Shown here one piece after another: positions 10,030-19,778 of a stretch of 64,000 nt of DNA. A program made the position numbers and the translations under genes. The notes beneath the pieces are model-generated. The model did not search any database. It saw only the letters and a program-made list of their open reading frames with translations, and was not told the DNA's origin. How positions within the stretch are numbered: the stretch's first letter is position 1; every line of letters starts with the position of its first letter. Source of the DNA: JAENVT01 sp963805445 (GTDB taxonomy: Bacteria > Actinomycetota > Acidimicrobiia > Acidimicrobiales > Ilumatobacteraceae); assembly GCA_963805445.1 (NCBI GenBank), contig CAWDUI010000019.1, forward strand, positions 23,581-87,580. Reading direction: 5' to 3'.

Positions 10030-10145
10030 GGACGGGAGCGTACCCAGCGGCGTCGACGGGTAAGCGCCGGTCCGCACCGCGTCCGTGAGTCGCCAGCTGC
10101 GGGCCGATCGGGTCGCCCGGGAGTGGATGCCCTCGGACGAGCTCA

Positions 10146-10242
10146 GTCGGGCGCGATTTCGGTACCGCCGCTACTCACACCGCTACCAACCAGGGTCAAC
10201 GGGTTCGATTTCGGAACTGGAAGTACCGAAATCGCGCCCAAC
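10146..10242. repeat. Intergenic inverted repeat, copy 1 of a dispersed element
   Basis: The 17-mer gggcgcgatttcggtac at 10149-10165 has a perfect inverted copy at 10223-10239, and a third partial arm, cgatttcgg, lies at 10206-10214. The 35 bases 10146-10180 match 28 of 35 with the minus strand of 33261-33295. Both copies sit between two minus-strand genes, after one stop and before the next start. Confidence 0.7.
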
Positions 10243-10294
10243 GAGTGCTCGTCAACTGCGCGCCGCGTGTCATCGGCGAGTACGTCAGCTGCCT

Positions 10295-11284
10295 CTATCG
10301 GGCGTTGTCGCCGAAACGGAACTCGAGGGTCAGCTTGTCGAGCTGTTCCTTGACGTCTTCCTGCAGCGGGGCGCCGACGGCGGCGACGGAATCCGCCAAT
10401 TGCTCGGGTCGGCTGGCGCCGATGATCGGACTCGTGATCACCGGGTTGGCGAGCACCCACTGCACGGCCATCGTCGCCATCGAGACGCCGGCGGCATCGG
10501 CGATCGGGCGCAGGTCGTCGATGGTCGCGAACATGCGGTCGTTCCAGTACCGCTCCTGGTAACGGCCGGCGGCCGACCCCAGTGTGAAGCGCCCGCCGTC
10601 GGTCGGCGCTCCCGGCCGGTGCTTACCGCTGAGGAAGCCGCCCGCGAGAGGGTTGTACGGGATCACGGCGATCCCCTCCTCTGCGCACAGCGGGAACAGC
10701 TCGCGCTCGTTTTCGCGGAACAACAGGTTGTAGCGCGGCTGCACGCTGATGAAGTTGGCAGTGCCGAGCACTTCGGCGCGGCCGATGCTGCGGGCCAGTT
10801 GGTAGGCCAAGAAGTTGCTGCAACCGACGTATCGCACCTTGCCCGACCGCACGACGTCGTCGAGGGCCTGCAGCGTCTCGTCGATCCCTGTCTCGGCGTC
10901 CCACGAGTGCAGCTGGTACAAGTCGACGTAGTCGGTGCGCAGTCGGCGCAGCGAGGCGTCGAGGGCGCGCATGATGTTCTTGCGCGAGCTGCCCGCGTCC
11001 CATGGCTTGGGGCCGGTCCGGAAGTAGCACTTGGTCGCCACGATGAACTCGTCACGGCGGGTACCGAACCAGCTCCCGACCAGTTCCTCCGTGCGGCCGA
11101 GAACCTCGGGCGGTGCGCCCAGCGGATACGCGTCGGCGGTATCGAAGAAGGTGATCCCGGCGTCGGCGGCCGCGTCCATGATCGCGAACGATGTCGTGTC
11201 GTCGCACTGGTATCCGAACGTCATCGTGCCCAGGCACAACCGCGAGACCTTGAGGCCGGTGCGGCCGAAGCGAACGTGCTGCAT
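10295..11284 (-). CDS. Aldo/keto reductase
   Basis: 329 residues. I start at MQHVRFGRTGLKVSRL (ATG 11284); an in-frame start 15 nt upstream is possible. The NADPH-dependent (beta/alpha)8 barrel is clear, with catalytic Asp and Tyr in FFDTADAYPLG, Lys in FIVATKCYF and His in YQLHSWDAETG. The C-terminal cofactor loop SPIIGASRPEQL is intact. This subfamily reduces aldehydes and ketones of varied origin; the substrate cannot be read from sequence. No shift, so one of the better preserved genes here. Confidence 0.9.
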   Translation of the reverse strand: MQHVRFGRTGLKVSRLCLGTMTFGYQCDDTTSFAIMDAAADAGITFFDTADAYPLGAPPEVLGRTEELVGSWFGTRRDEFIVATKCYFRTGPKPWDAGSSRKNIMRALDASLRRLRTDYVDLYQLHSWDAETGIDETLQALDDVVRSGKVRYVGCSNFLAYQLARSIGRAEVLGTANFISVQPRYNLLFRENERELFPLCAEEGIAVIPYNPLAGGFLSGKHRPGAPTDGGRFTLGSAAGRYQERYWNDRMFATIDDLRPIADAAGVSMATMAVQWVLANPVITSPIIGASRPEQLADSVAAVGAPLQEDVKEQLDKLTLEFRFGDNAR

Positions 11285-11339
11285 GTGACGACCATACAAA
11301 GGACGGCGCCACGAGGACGTGCTCTGCTAGCAAAGGGGC

Positions 11340-12180
11340 GTGGCGATCTTGCTGGCGGCGCTCTGCGCGGTGACCTACGGCTTGGCCGACTACTGCGGCG
11401 GCCGATCGTCTCGATCCGCTGGCCAGCACCATCGTGACGCTGGTCGGTCAGGCGACCAGCCTCGTTCTGGTGATCATCGCCGTGGCCCTGATCGGCACTC
11501 CGCTGGCCTCCGCGCACGATCTGTGGTGGGGGGCGGCGGGCGGCGCCGCCGGCGGGATGGCGCTGATTGCGTTCTACCGGGCGCTGTCTCATGGCGCGAT
11601 GGCCGTGGTCGCGCCGACGACGGCGGTGATCAGCGCGGTGCTGCCGGTGATCGTCGGTCTCGCGCTCGGCGAGCGGCCGAGCGGCCCTGCCGTCGTCGGA
11701 ATCATCGTTGCCTGCCTGGCGGTCGCTTTGGTCAGCGGCGCCATCGGGACCCGTCACCAGGCGACGAGGTTCTCGACAGTCGTCCTGGCCGCAGCTGCCG
11801 GTGTCGGATTCGGGTTCATCTTCGTCGCCTTTGCCCGCACCGCCGGTGACAGCGGTTTGTGGCCGTTGGTGTCGGCACGTGCCGCCTCCGTTCCGGTCGT
11901 GGCGGTCGTCGTCGGCGCGACCAGGCCGGGTCGCGGTGCGCTGCGCTCGGTCATCTGGCTGGTGCTCGCATCGGGTGTGCTCGACATGGCTGCAAACCTG
12001 TTCTACCTCGAGGCCAGCCATCGCGGTTTGCTCAGCATCGTGGCCGTGATCTCCTCGATGTACCCGGTCACCACCGTGTGCCTGGCATTCGGGCTGGATC
12101 ACGAGCGCGTCAGCAGGACGCAGGCCGTCGGTCTGGCCTTGGCGGCGACCGCATTGGCGCTGGTGTCGTTAGGGAGCTGA
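11340..12180 (+). CDS. EamA/DMT-family transporter (one frameshift)
   Basis: About 280 residues. A GTG at 11340 opens MAILLAALCAVTYGLADYCGG; one extra base near 11404 moves the rest (DPLASTIVTLVGQATSLVLV) into the next frame. Around ten hydrophobic helices in two repeats are visible, including ALSHGAMAVVAPTTAVISAV and the C-terminal LALAATALALVSLGS, as in drug/metabolite transporters. These export or import small metabolites, with substrate unpredictable. A second transporter of this family is at 62775-63608. Its 3' end overlaps the end of the convergent hydrolase gene by about 12 bp. Confidence 0.8.
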
Positions 12181-13479
12181 GGACTCGACGACGGACTGCG
12201 ATTCGCGTGCGCGGCCATGAAGATCCCCTTGCTCATCAGGCTCGGTTCGGCCTTGCGTCGCTCGATGTAGACATCGGCGCGCGCCGCGTGGATCGCCGGG
12301 TCGTCGGGTGCAGCCCAGCCGGCCAGATCAGCGAGGTGGCAGGCGAGTCGAAGATCGTTGTCCGCGACGGCCTGCTGGGCGCGGCCGATCAGCGCGCGCC
12401 GCCCCGCCACACAGGCTCGGCGATCGCCGTCGCCAGGTGCGCATCGGATGATGGCTTCAGTCGCGACGCTGCGCCATCCCACCATCCGCCGAACTGGCGC
12501 CAGATGTTGCGGATGACGAACTCGGGCTCGTCATACAGCGGGCGCAGGTACGGCTTGGCCAAGCGTGTCGGCCGGAACCGAGACCGTGTGGATGATCGTG
12601 TCGAGCGTCGCCCCTTGGTTCATCATCGCGATCACGTCGGCAACAAGGTGTTCCAGTGCCTCGGCGATGTCGCTGAGCACCATCGCGATTCGTGCCTGTC
12701 CGGCGATCGGCAGGCCGTGTGCCGGCACCAGCAGTTCGGGCCCGGCGGCGATCATGTCGCGCAGCGCTGCTGCCCACTCGAACGGGTAGCGCTGCACCTT
12801 CTGGGGGTTGCCGGCGTTGGGGAAGTTCCAGATCACGAAGTCGCCCGCCATGATCCACTTCCGATCGGGCAGCCAGGCCCACAGATGATCGTCGGTCTCG
12901 CCACGGGCGTGGTTCAGTTCGATCGTCGTGTCGCCGACCTGCAGCACGTGTCGGGCGTCGAACGTCTCCGACGGCCGCAGCGTCGTTGCCGGCAGGAATC
13001 GCCGGGCGTCGGCGATGGCGACCTGCGCACCGCCTTCCGCCTCGCCGATCGAAAGGTTCAGCTCGCCGGGGATGCCGCCGAACTGCCGCGAGTTGATGAT
13101 GAGGTTCCAGTTGTTGGTGTAGTCGTAGCGATCGAGCCGCTCGGTCGACGTTCTCGTGCCCGATGACCATCGGGGGGGTCGGCAGCGAAGAACGTGCTGC
13201 CGCCGACGTGATCGGCGTGGCCGTGCGTGTAGACGAGGTGGCTGATCCGGTCGGCGCGCCACGCCTTCAGCGCGCCACCACCGCCTGGCCCGTGTGCACG
13301 CCCGACGAGTCGAAGCAGACCAGCCCGTCGCCGCTGTCGAAGGCGACACAGTGGCTGAAGCTCTCGACGATCGCCAGGTCTGCGGCGAGTTCACTCAGCT
13401 CGTTGGTGACCCGGTTGATCGGCTGGTCGACCACTCCGGAGTCGATGATTCGTGACGAGATGTCCAACAGGTCGGCCAT
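12169..13479 (-). CDS. Metallo-beta-lactamase-fold hydrolase, alkylsulfatase-like (several frameshifts)
   Basis: About 435 residues from the ATG at 13479 (MADLLDISSRIIDSGVVDQP). The zinc motif HxHxDH appears as YTHGHADHVGG, followed by VIGHENV and a late metal site in LVPAHGLPIAG. The C-terminal half, from KPYLRPLYDEPEFVI to PSLMSKGIFMAA, resembles the dimerisation region of SDS-hydrolase-like enzymes. Shifts occur near 13250, 13155, 12545, 12395 and 12212; correcting the last gives a natural end ESQSVVESSAP with TAA at 12169. Likely reaction: hydrolysis of a sulfate or related ester. It lies 14 nt after the transglycosylase gene. Confidence 0.75.
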
Positions 13480-13493
13480 GCCGACAACCGTAC

Positions 13494-14465
13494 TCAGCCG
13501 GCGTCGTCGGGATGCTCGGCGAGGTAGGTGCGCGGCGTCGATCGGCTGCGGCTGGTCGTACCCGACGGGCAGTCGAACCGTGCCCGCCGACGAGCTGTAG
13601 AACACCTGCCACTCGTGATAGGCGCTGTACAGCTGCGGGTTGTCGCGCATGTTCTCGGCGAATGCCGTGACGGTGGCGACGTAGGTGTCGTTCGGGTTGT
13701 AGTCGTGCAGCGCCGCCTGCATGTCGGCGGGGCCGCCGCTCTGGGCGAGGTAGATGGCGGCGCCGATGATCGCGTCCGGGCGACCGTCGGATCGCCGGTG
13801 CAGCACTGTCCCAGGTGCCGGGCAGGAACTGCATCGGGCCCGACCGCGCCGGCCGACGACGTGCCGATGATTCGTCCCATGCGCGTCTCTTGCAGATGGA
13901 TCGCCGCTAGCCAGTACCAGGCGATCCCGGTCGCTGTCTCGGCCGCGTGGTAGTCAGCGAGCAGCTCGTCGACCGAAAGCGGCTCGACGATCGTCCATGC
14001 CGGCAGCGTCGTCGCTCGGCGGAGCACGGGCTCGGGGTTCGCGGCCTGCCGTGCTTGACCGAACTGGCGGGCACGAACGATCCGCTCGACGAACGGTCGC
14101 ACCTCGGCGGCGACGTCGGCGAGCACGGTGTCGTCGAGGTCGGATGGCGCGAGAGGTATCGGTAGAGCAATTGTTGGCGCACGCCGACGCTGCCATCGCC
14201 GCGCCGCTGCCAGCTCGACTCGACGTGCGCGTCAGGTCGGTGGCGACGTTCTGCCGCGTGATCGTGTCGGTCGGCGGCGACGACGAGCCTGCACTCGAGT
14301 CGTGCGTCGAGTCGTGGCTCGCACCGGTCGTGTGGACAGTGCGCTCGACGAGGTCCTGGCACGGATCGGCGCGCCGGGCAACCGGCGATCAACATCAGTG
14401 CCGTCGCGGCCGTTGTCTCGCCGGAGCCAGATCCGAGGCGCCAACGCAGCGCTGGACAGCTTCAC
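13494..14465 (-). CDS. Lytic transglycosylase-like lipoprotein (several frameshifts)
   Basis: The C-terminal two thirds read clearly: ADVAAEVRPFVERIVRAR, then the SLT-type catalytic core AIHLQETRMGRIIG (Glu in QET), SSAGAVGPMQFLPGTWD, AIIGAAIYLAQSGG and NPNDTYVATVTAFAENM. It would cleave peptidoglycan glycan strands. The N-terminus is less certain: from GTG 14465 one shift gives ETTAATALMLIAGC, a lipobox, so a lipoprotein is likely, followed by a linker whose frame I cannot fix. Shifts lie near 14415, 14150, 13835, 13795 and 13530. It sits between the acyl-CoA dehydrogenase (24 nt upstream) and the hydrolase. Confidence 0.7.
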
Positions 14466-14489
14466 CGTGCGAGTGTGGCACCCGGATCG

Positions 14490-15591
14490 TTACGAGCGAG
14501 GGAGGCCGAGGACGCGCTCGCCGAGGATGTTGCGCATCACGTTCGAGGTGCCGCCCATGATCGTGTAGCCGGGCGCGTAGCATCAGGCCCTGCGTCAGTC
14601 GGGTCCCACAGCGTCGCTTGCGCGCCGAGGGTGCGGGCGACGAAGTCGGCGACGCGGACTTCGTGCTCGGTGCAGAAGCACTTGGTCGCCGCGCTGAAAC
14701 CCGCCGGCGCCTGCTTGAGCACCTCGCGGATCACCAGCATCCGCCCGATGCGGTAGCCGATCTCGAGCGCGGCGATCTCCTGGCGCACGAGCGGGTCGCG
14801 ATCGGTCGGCGTGCTCGAGGGCCATCTGGTACAGCGCGTAGTTGGACACCAGCCGATCGATGCCGCCGCGCTCGTGCTCGAGTTGCCGCATCGTCTGTTT
14901 GAACGCCGCGCCCTCGACGCCGACGAGGTTGGCGACCGGCACGCGCACGTCGGTGAAGAAGACCTCGCAGAAGTGGCGGTTGGTCGTCATGTCCTTGATC
15001 GGACGGACCTCGATGCCCGGGCGTGTCCATCGGCACGATGATCTCGCTGATCCCGCGTGCGGCGGGCCCTTCGGTCGAGGTGCGGCAGATCAGGTAGCAG
15101 TAGTCGGCGACCTCGCCGAAGCTCGTCCAGATCTTCTGGCCGTTGATGACCCACGAGTCGCCGTCGCGGACGGCGGACGTCTTGCAAGCGAGCCAGGTCG
15201 GAGCCGGCGTCGGGCTCGCTCATGCCGATGCACCAGGTGGTCTCGCCGGACAGGATCTCGGGAGGAACTCGGCCTGCTGATCGGGTCGGCCGTACGTGAT
15301 CAGCGACGGGCCCATCTGCCGATCGGCGAACCACATGGCCGCGATCGGCGCGCCGGCCTTGATCATCTCCTCGCCGACGATCAGTCGGTCGATCGGCGGC
15401 CGGCCGCCGCCGCCGAACTCGGTCGGCCACGTCATGCCGATCCAGCCGTGGGCGGCGAGCTCCTTGGCGAACTCCTTCGAGTAGCCATTGATCCACGAAT
15501 CGTTGTGGCGGCCGTAAGGGCGACGGCTCGGCGGCGACCTGGCGGCCTGCTCGCGCAACTCGATCTGCTCGGGCGTCCATGAGAAGTCCAT
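14490..15591 (-). CDS. Acyl-CoA dehydrogenase (several frameshifts)
   Basis: About 365 residues from the ATG at 15591 (MDFSWTPEQIELREQAA). Recognisable blocks in order: HGWIGMTWPTEFGGGGRPPI; the flavin/substrate region with WCIGMSEPDAGSDLA; FTDVRVPVANLVGVEG; the helical domain EIGYRIGRMLVIREVL; and the C-terminal arginine-loop equivalent YTIMGGTSNVMRNILGERVLG ending in TAA at 14490. It would oxidise an acyl-CoA to the 2-enoyl-CoA using FAD and electron-transfer flavoprotein. At least five shifts break the frame. First gene of a minus-strand run with the two genes that follow it. Confidence 0.85.
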
Positions 15592-15684
15592 CGCTGGCGA
15601 TGCTAGGTGTGCCGAGAATAGGAACGGAACTGATCGCTCGCCTATGTCGCGATTCCCTATCTCGCTCGGCTGGGGCTATCCTGT

Positions 15685-15701
15685 ACAAGTCCGATACAAG
15701 T
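15685..15701 (+). promoter_or_regulatory. Putative operator in the icd leader (ACAAG-N4-ATACAAGT)
   Basis: ACAAG at 15685-15689, four bases, then ATACAAGT at 15694-15701. The same 5+8 bases with the same spacing occur at 39154-39170 between aconitase and a GntR regulator. The two ACAAG copies are 11 bp apart, one helical turn. The box lies just upstream of the ribosome site and overlaps the start predicted from a TATCCT -10 at 15677-15682. Confidence 0.6.
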
Positions 15702-15719
15702 TCGCGAGGAGTGCCAGCG

Positions 15720-16938
15720 ATGGCCAAGATCAAGGTCGAGAACCCCGATCGTCGAGATGGACGGCGACGAGATGACCCGCATCATCTGGCAGTTCATCAA
15801 GGACAAGCTGATCCTGCCGTACCTCGACATCGAACTCGACTACTACGACCTCGGCATCGAGAACCGCGACGCGACCAACGACCAGGTCACCATCGACTCG
15901 GCCAACGCCACCAAGCGGCACGGCGTCGCCGTGAAGTGCGCGACGATCACGCCCGACGAAGCCCGCGTCGAGGAGTTCGGCCTGAAGAAGATGTGGAAGA
16001 GCCCGAACGGCACCATCCGCAACATCCTCGGCGGCGTGATCTTCCGCGAACCGATCGTCATCTCCAACATCCCGCGGCTGGTGCCGGGGTGGACGAAGCC
16101 GATCGTCATCGGCCGTCACGCCCACGGCGACCAGTACAAGGCCACCGACTACAAGGTTCCCGGCGCCGGCACGGTGACGATGACCTACATCCCGGCCGAC
16201 GGCAGCGCGCCGGTGGAGATGAAGGTCGCCGAGTTCGGCGCCGACGGCGGCGTCGCGATGGGGATGTACAACTTCAACGACTCGATCCGCGACTTCGCCC
16301 GAGCGTCGCTGCGCTACGGCCTGAACCGCAACTATCCGGTGTACCTGAGCACCAAGAACACGATCCTCAAGGCGTACGACGGCCAGTTCAAGGACATCTT
16401 CGAGGAGGTCTACGAGACCGAGTTCAAGACCGAGATGGACGCCGCCGGCCTGACCTACGAGCACCGCCTGATCGACGACATGGTCGCCGCGGCGATGAAG
16501 TGGGAGGGCGGCTACGTGTGGGCCTGCAAGAACTACGACGGCGACGTGCAGTGCGACACCGTCGCCCAGGGCTTCGGCTCGCTCGGCCTGATGACGCGCG
16601 TGCTGATGACCCCCGACGGCAAGACCGTCGAGGCCGAGGCCGCGCACGGCACCGTCACCCGTCACTACCGCGAGCACCAGAAGGGCAACAAGACCTCGAC
16701 CAACCCGATCGCCTCGATCTACGCGTGGACGCAGGGTCTCACCTATCGCGGCAAGATGGACGGCACGCCGGACGTCGTCGAGTTCGCCGAAGCGCTGGAG
16801 CAGGTGTGCGTCGAGGCCGTCGAAGCCGGCGAGATGACCAAGGACTCGGCGATGCTGATCTCCAAGGATGCCCCGTACCTGACGACCGAGGAATTCCTCG
16901 ACGCCCTCGATCGGCGCCTCCAGGCGAAGATGGCCTGA
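15720..16938 (+). CDS. icd: NADP-dependent isocitrate dehydrogenase (one frameshift)
   Basis: About 405 residues. The ATG at 15720 is 8 nt after GAGGAG (15706-15711) and gives MAKIKVENP; one extra base near 15747 moves IVEMDGDEMTR into the next frame. The sequence is the homodimeric, eukaryote-like NADP enzyme: substrate loop SPNGTIRNILGGVIFREPI, STKNTILKAYDGQFKDIF, the catalytic Lys/Asp segment YEHRLIDDMVA, and NADP region AEAAHGTVTRHYREHQKG. It converts isocitrate to 2-oxoglutarate in the TCA cycle. Citrate synthase and aconitase are also in this window, and icd shares an upstream box with the aconitase/GntR region. Confidence 0.93.
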
Positions 16939-17022
16939 GCCGGACGGCGCCGTGTTGTACGGTCGGGGAGTGATCCGCCGCCCGTTTGGCGGCGTGTGTC
17001 CTCGAGGACAGAGGAGTCGGAG

Positions 17023-18683
17023 ATGGTGACGTGGGAGGCCCCTGGCCCGGGGTATTGGGAGCTCGATCGGTCCCATTTCGTCGGTGGCCAGACCCCAATC
17101 GTTCGACACATCCAGACCCGAGCGATGCCGGCCGGCATGCGCAGGGTCTTCGCCGAGCTCGGTACACCCGCCGACACGCTCGACTGCGCGTTCGTCAACG
17201 GGTTCATGTACACCCGCCTGCGACCACTGGTCGGCGCAGACCGGCCGGCGAAGAAGCTTCCGCCGCCATTCGTGTTGAAGGCCGTCGGCCGCTTGCACCC
17301 GAAGTTCCGCCAGCGCACCAAGACCGCCCAGAAGGTGACAGCTCGAACGGCCGTGGCGAAAGGTCATCGCCGAGTGGGAGAACGGTGGACGGGCCCGCAT
17401 CGAAGCGCGCAACCTCGCCATCCAGAAGGTCGATCTCGCCGAGCTCGACGACGCCGACCCTGATCGAGCATGTGCAGGAGGTCTGCTCGAGCATTGCTGC
17501 GCCAGCTGGGAGCATCACCTCTGGTTGCACGGCTACGACCTCGGGCCGATCGGCTGTACCTGTCGGGGTGCCGCGCGTGGGGGGTCGAGCCTGCCGAGGC
17601 GATCCCGTTGCTCGAGGGCGCGTCGCCGTCGACGTCGGAGCCGCATGCACGTACTCGGCCGCGCTTGCGCAGCCGCCGTCGAGACGTCCGGTGCGTCGCC
17701 GCGCAGTCTCGACGATGTGCGAGCCATCGGCCCCGAGATCGCCGGCGATCTCGATCGGTATCTGGAGTACCGCGGGGCCATGATGGTCAGTCGCTACGAC
17801 ATCGACGGCGTGACATTGGCCGAGATGCCCTGATGTCGTGTTGGCGACGATCCTGGACGGGCGAGCGCGTCTGGTTGGCGATGGGTTGCGGTACCGGGTC
17901 GAGCTGCATCCGGTCTCGCGTCCCGGCGGCCAATCTGGACGATTTCGACTTCAGGTTGGAAGAAGCCCGCTCAGCGATGAATCTCCGCGACGACAACGGG
18001 CCGACCACCGCCGAGTGGCCTCTCGGGCTGCTGCGGTTGGCGATGCTCGAGGTCGGACGGCGGATGGCTGCTGCCGGGCAGCGGCATCGACCGGCCGATG
18101 CGCTCGAGCTCGAACCTGCACGAGATCTCGCTGACCACCATCGCCGGCGAGGGTCCAGGCGCAGCCGAGCTCGCCCGCCGGCGGGCCCACCGCCAGGCCT
18201 CGCCGCGCTCGCCGCTCCGATGCAGCCTCGGTGAGCCCGGAACCGCGCGCCTCCGCTGGAGCTGTTGCCGAAAGCCTTCGCGGACGGCGTCCGCATGGTG
18301 CAGATCGTCGTCGAGCAACTGGGCATGAGTGGCGATCGTTCGACCGGTGGCCTCGCAGGGAGTCGGCGTCGGTGATCGCATCGTTCCGCGGCCGCGCCTG
18401 CCGGGCCGATTCGCCCGAGCAAGCGATCGATCGCGCTGCGAGCCGCGGCGACGTGCTGGTGGTTCCGTGCACGACGCCGCGCGTACAACTCGGTGCTCAC
18501 GCTTGGCCGGCGCCATCGTGACGGCCGAGGGCGGGCCGCTGAGTCATGCTGCCGTCCTAGCCCGCGAACTCGGGATTCCTGCGGTGGTCGGGGCACGCGG
18601 CGCGTTGACCGAGCATCCCCGACGGTGCATCGATCGACGTCGATCCGGTCGCCGGCGAGGTTCGAATCGTCGCCGAAGCGTAG
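17023..18683 (+). CDS. PEP-utilising enzyme mobile-domain protein (many frameshifts)
   Basis: About 550 residues from the ATG at 17023, preceded by GAGGAG at 17011-17016. The C-terminus holds the phosphohistidine swivelling domain of PEP synthase, PPDK and rifampicin phosphotransferase: VTAEGGPLSHAAVLARELG with the catalytic His, then IPAVVGARGALTEHPDG and IDVDPVAGEVRIVAEA ending at TAG 18681. The upstream part (WEAPGPGYWELDRSHF; LEYRGAMMVSRYDIDG) is a linker-type domain seen in such proteins. I see no ATP-grasp nucleotide domain, so it may act with a partner on another locus. At least eight shifts lie between 17340 and 18650. Phosphotransfer substrate unknown. Confidence 0.7.
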
Positions 18684-18715
18684 GCCGGCCATGTCGGGGA
18701 TGGGAGACTGACGCG

Positions 18716-19705
18716 ATGCGCGCCGTCGTCCTTCGTTCACATGGTGGTCCTGACTCGCTGACGATCGAGGAGGTGCCCGATCCGGTCGTGGTCCGGAGAG
18801 ACGTGGTCGTACGTGTCGCGCGCAACGGCGCTGAATCGCGCCGACCTGTTGCAGGTCGATGGGCATGTATCCCGAACCCCCGGCCTGCGGCGCTGGAGAT
18901 TCCTGGTCTGGAGTTCTCCGGCACGGTGCATGCGGTGGGCGAGCGCGTGACGATGTGGAAGTCCGGCGATCGAGGTGATGGGCATCGAGGCCGGTGGGGC
19001 GTACGCCGAAAAGATCGCCGACGCATGAACGCCAGTTGATGGCGCGTCCCGGCAGCTGGTCGGGGTCGCCGACGCGTGCGGCGATCCCCGAGGTGTTCCT
19101 CACCGCGTGGGATGCGCTGGTGGTGCAGGGTGGGCTGACGTCAGGGTCGCTGGGCGCTCGTGCACGCCGGCGCCTCGGGTGTCGGCACCGCCGGTATTCA
19201 GATCGCCAAGGTCGATCGGGGCGCGCATCGCCGTCACGTGTTCGGCCGGCAAGATGGACCTGTGTCGTGTCGCTCGGTGCCGACCTCGTGCTGGAGCGAT
19301 CGCCGGCCGCATGGCTCGGTCGAGCGATGGCGGCGGTGCCCGACGGGTTCGACACGATCCTCGATGTCGTCGGTGGCGAGGAGATCGAGCGCAACCTGCA
19401 GGCGGTGGCGCTGAAGGGACGCATCGTGCAGGTCGGGTTGATGGGCGGCGGCACCGTGCCCGGTCAACGTCTTCGCCCTGATGGGTCGCCGGGCGACACT
19501 GGATCGGCACCACGTTGCGTGCCCGGCCGATCGAGGAGAAGATCGCCCTGACGCGCCGCTTCGCGGCCGAGATGCTGCCGCTGTTCGACAGCGGACCGTT
19601 GAAGCCGGTGATCGACAGCAGATTTCCGTTCGACGGATCTCCGACGCCCACCGGCACATGGCCGCCAACGCCAACGCCGGCAAGATCATGATCGACATCG
19701 GCTGA
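18716..19705 (+). CDS. Zinc-free quinone oxidoreductase, PIG3 type (many frameshifts)
   Basis: About 328 residues from ATG 18716 (MRAVVLRSHGGPDSLTIEEV). Blocks typical of NAD(P)H:quinone oxidoreductases of the PIG3 group appear across frames: ALNRADLLQVDGH, EIPGLEFSGTVHAVGERV, GIEAGGAYAEKIA, then the nucleotide region GASGVGTAGIQIAK and GFDTILDVVGGEEIERNLQA, ending in HMAANANAGKIMIDIG. Cys/His zinc ligands of alcohol dehydrogenases are absent. At least seven shifts. It likely follows the PEP-domain gene as an operon (32 nt apart) and ends at a terminator shared with the convergent gene. Confidence 0.75.
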
Positions 19706-19712
19706 TCGAACC

Positions 19713-19763
19713 CAGCGTTTGTGAGTTGCGGCCCCGATGCGGGGCCTGCGCCGTCAAACGCTG
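19713..19763. terminator. Two-tier bidirectional hairpin terminator
   Basis: Outer arms cagcgtttg (19713-19721) and caaacgctg (19755-19763) pair perfectly, and an inner stem ggccccg / cggggcc (19730-19746) closes on a 3-nt loop. It sits between the convergent quinone oxidoreductase and molybdopterin oxidoreductase genes and can serve both. Confidence 0.75.
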
Positions 19764-19778
19764 TGATGGATCGGGCGG

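Noticed and set aside
15730..17421. 563-codon minus-strand frame opposite isocitrate dehydrogenase
   Set aside because: Shadow of a strongly coding plus strand; no domain and no ribosome site.
18655..18683. T-loop-like ggttcgaatc near 18660
   Set aside because: It lies inside the coding end of the PEP-mobile-domain gene, and no cloverleaf surrounds it.
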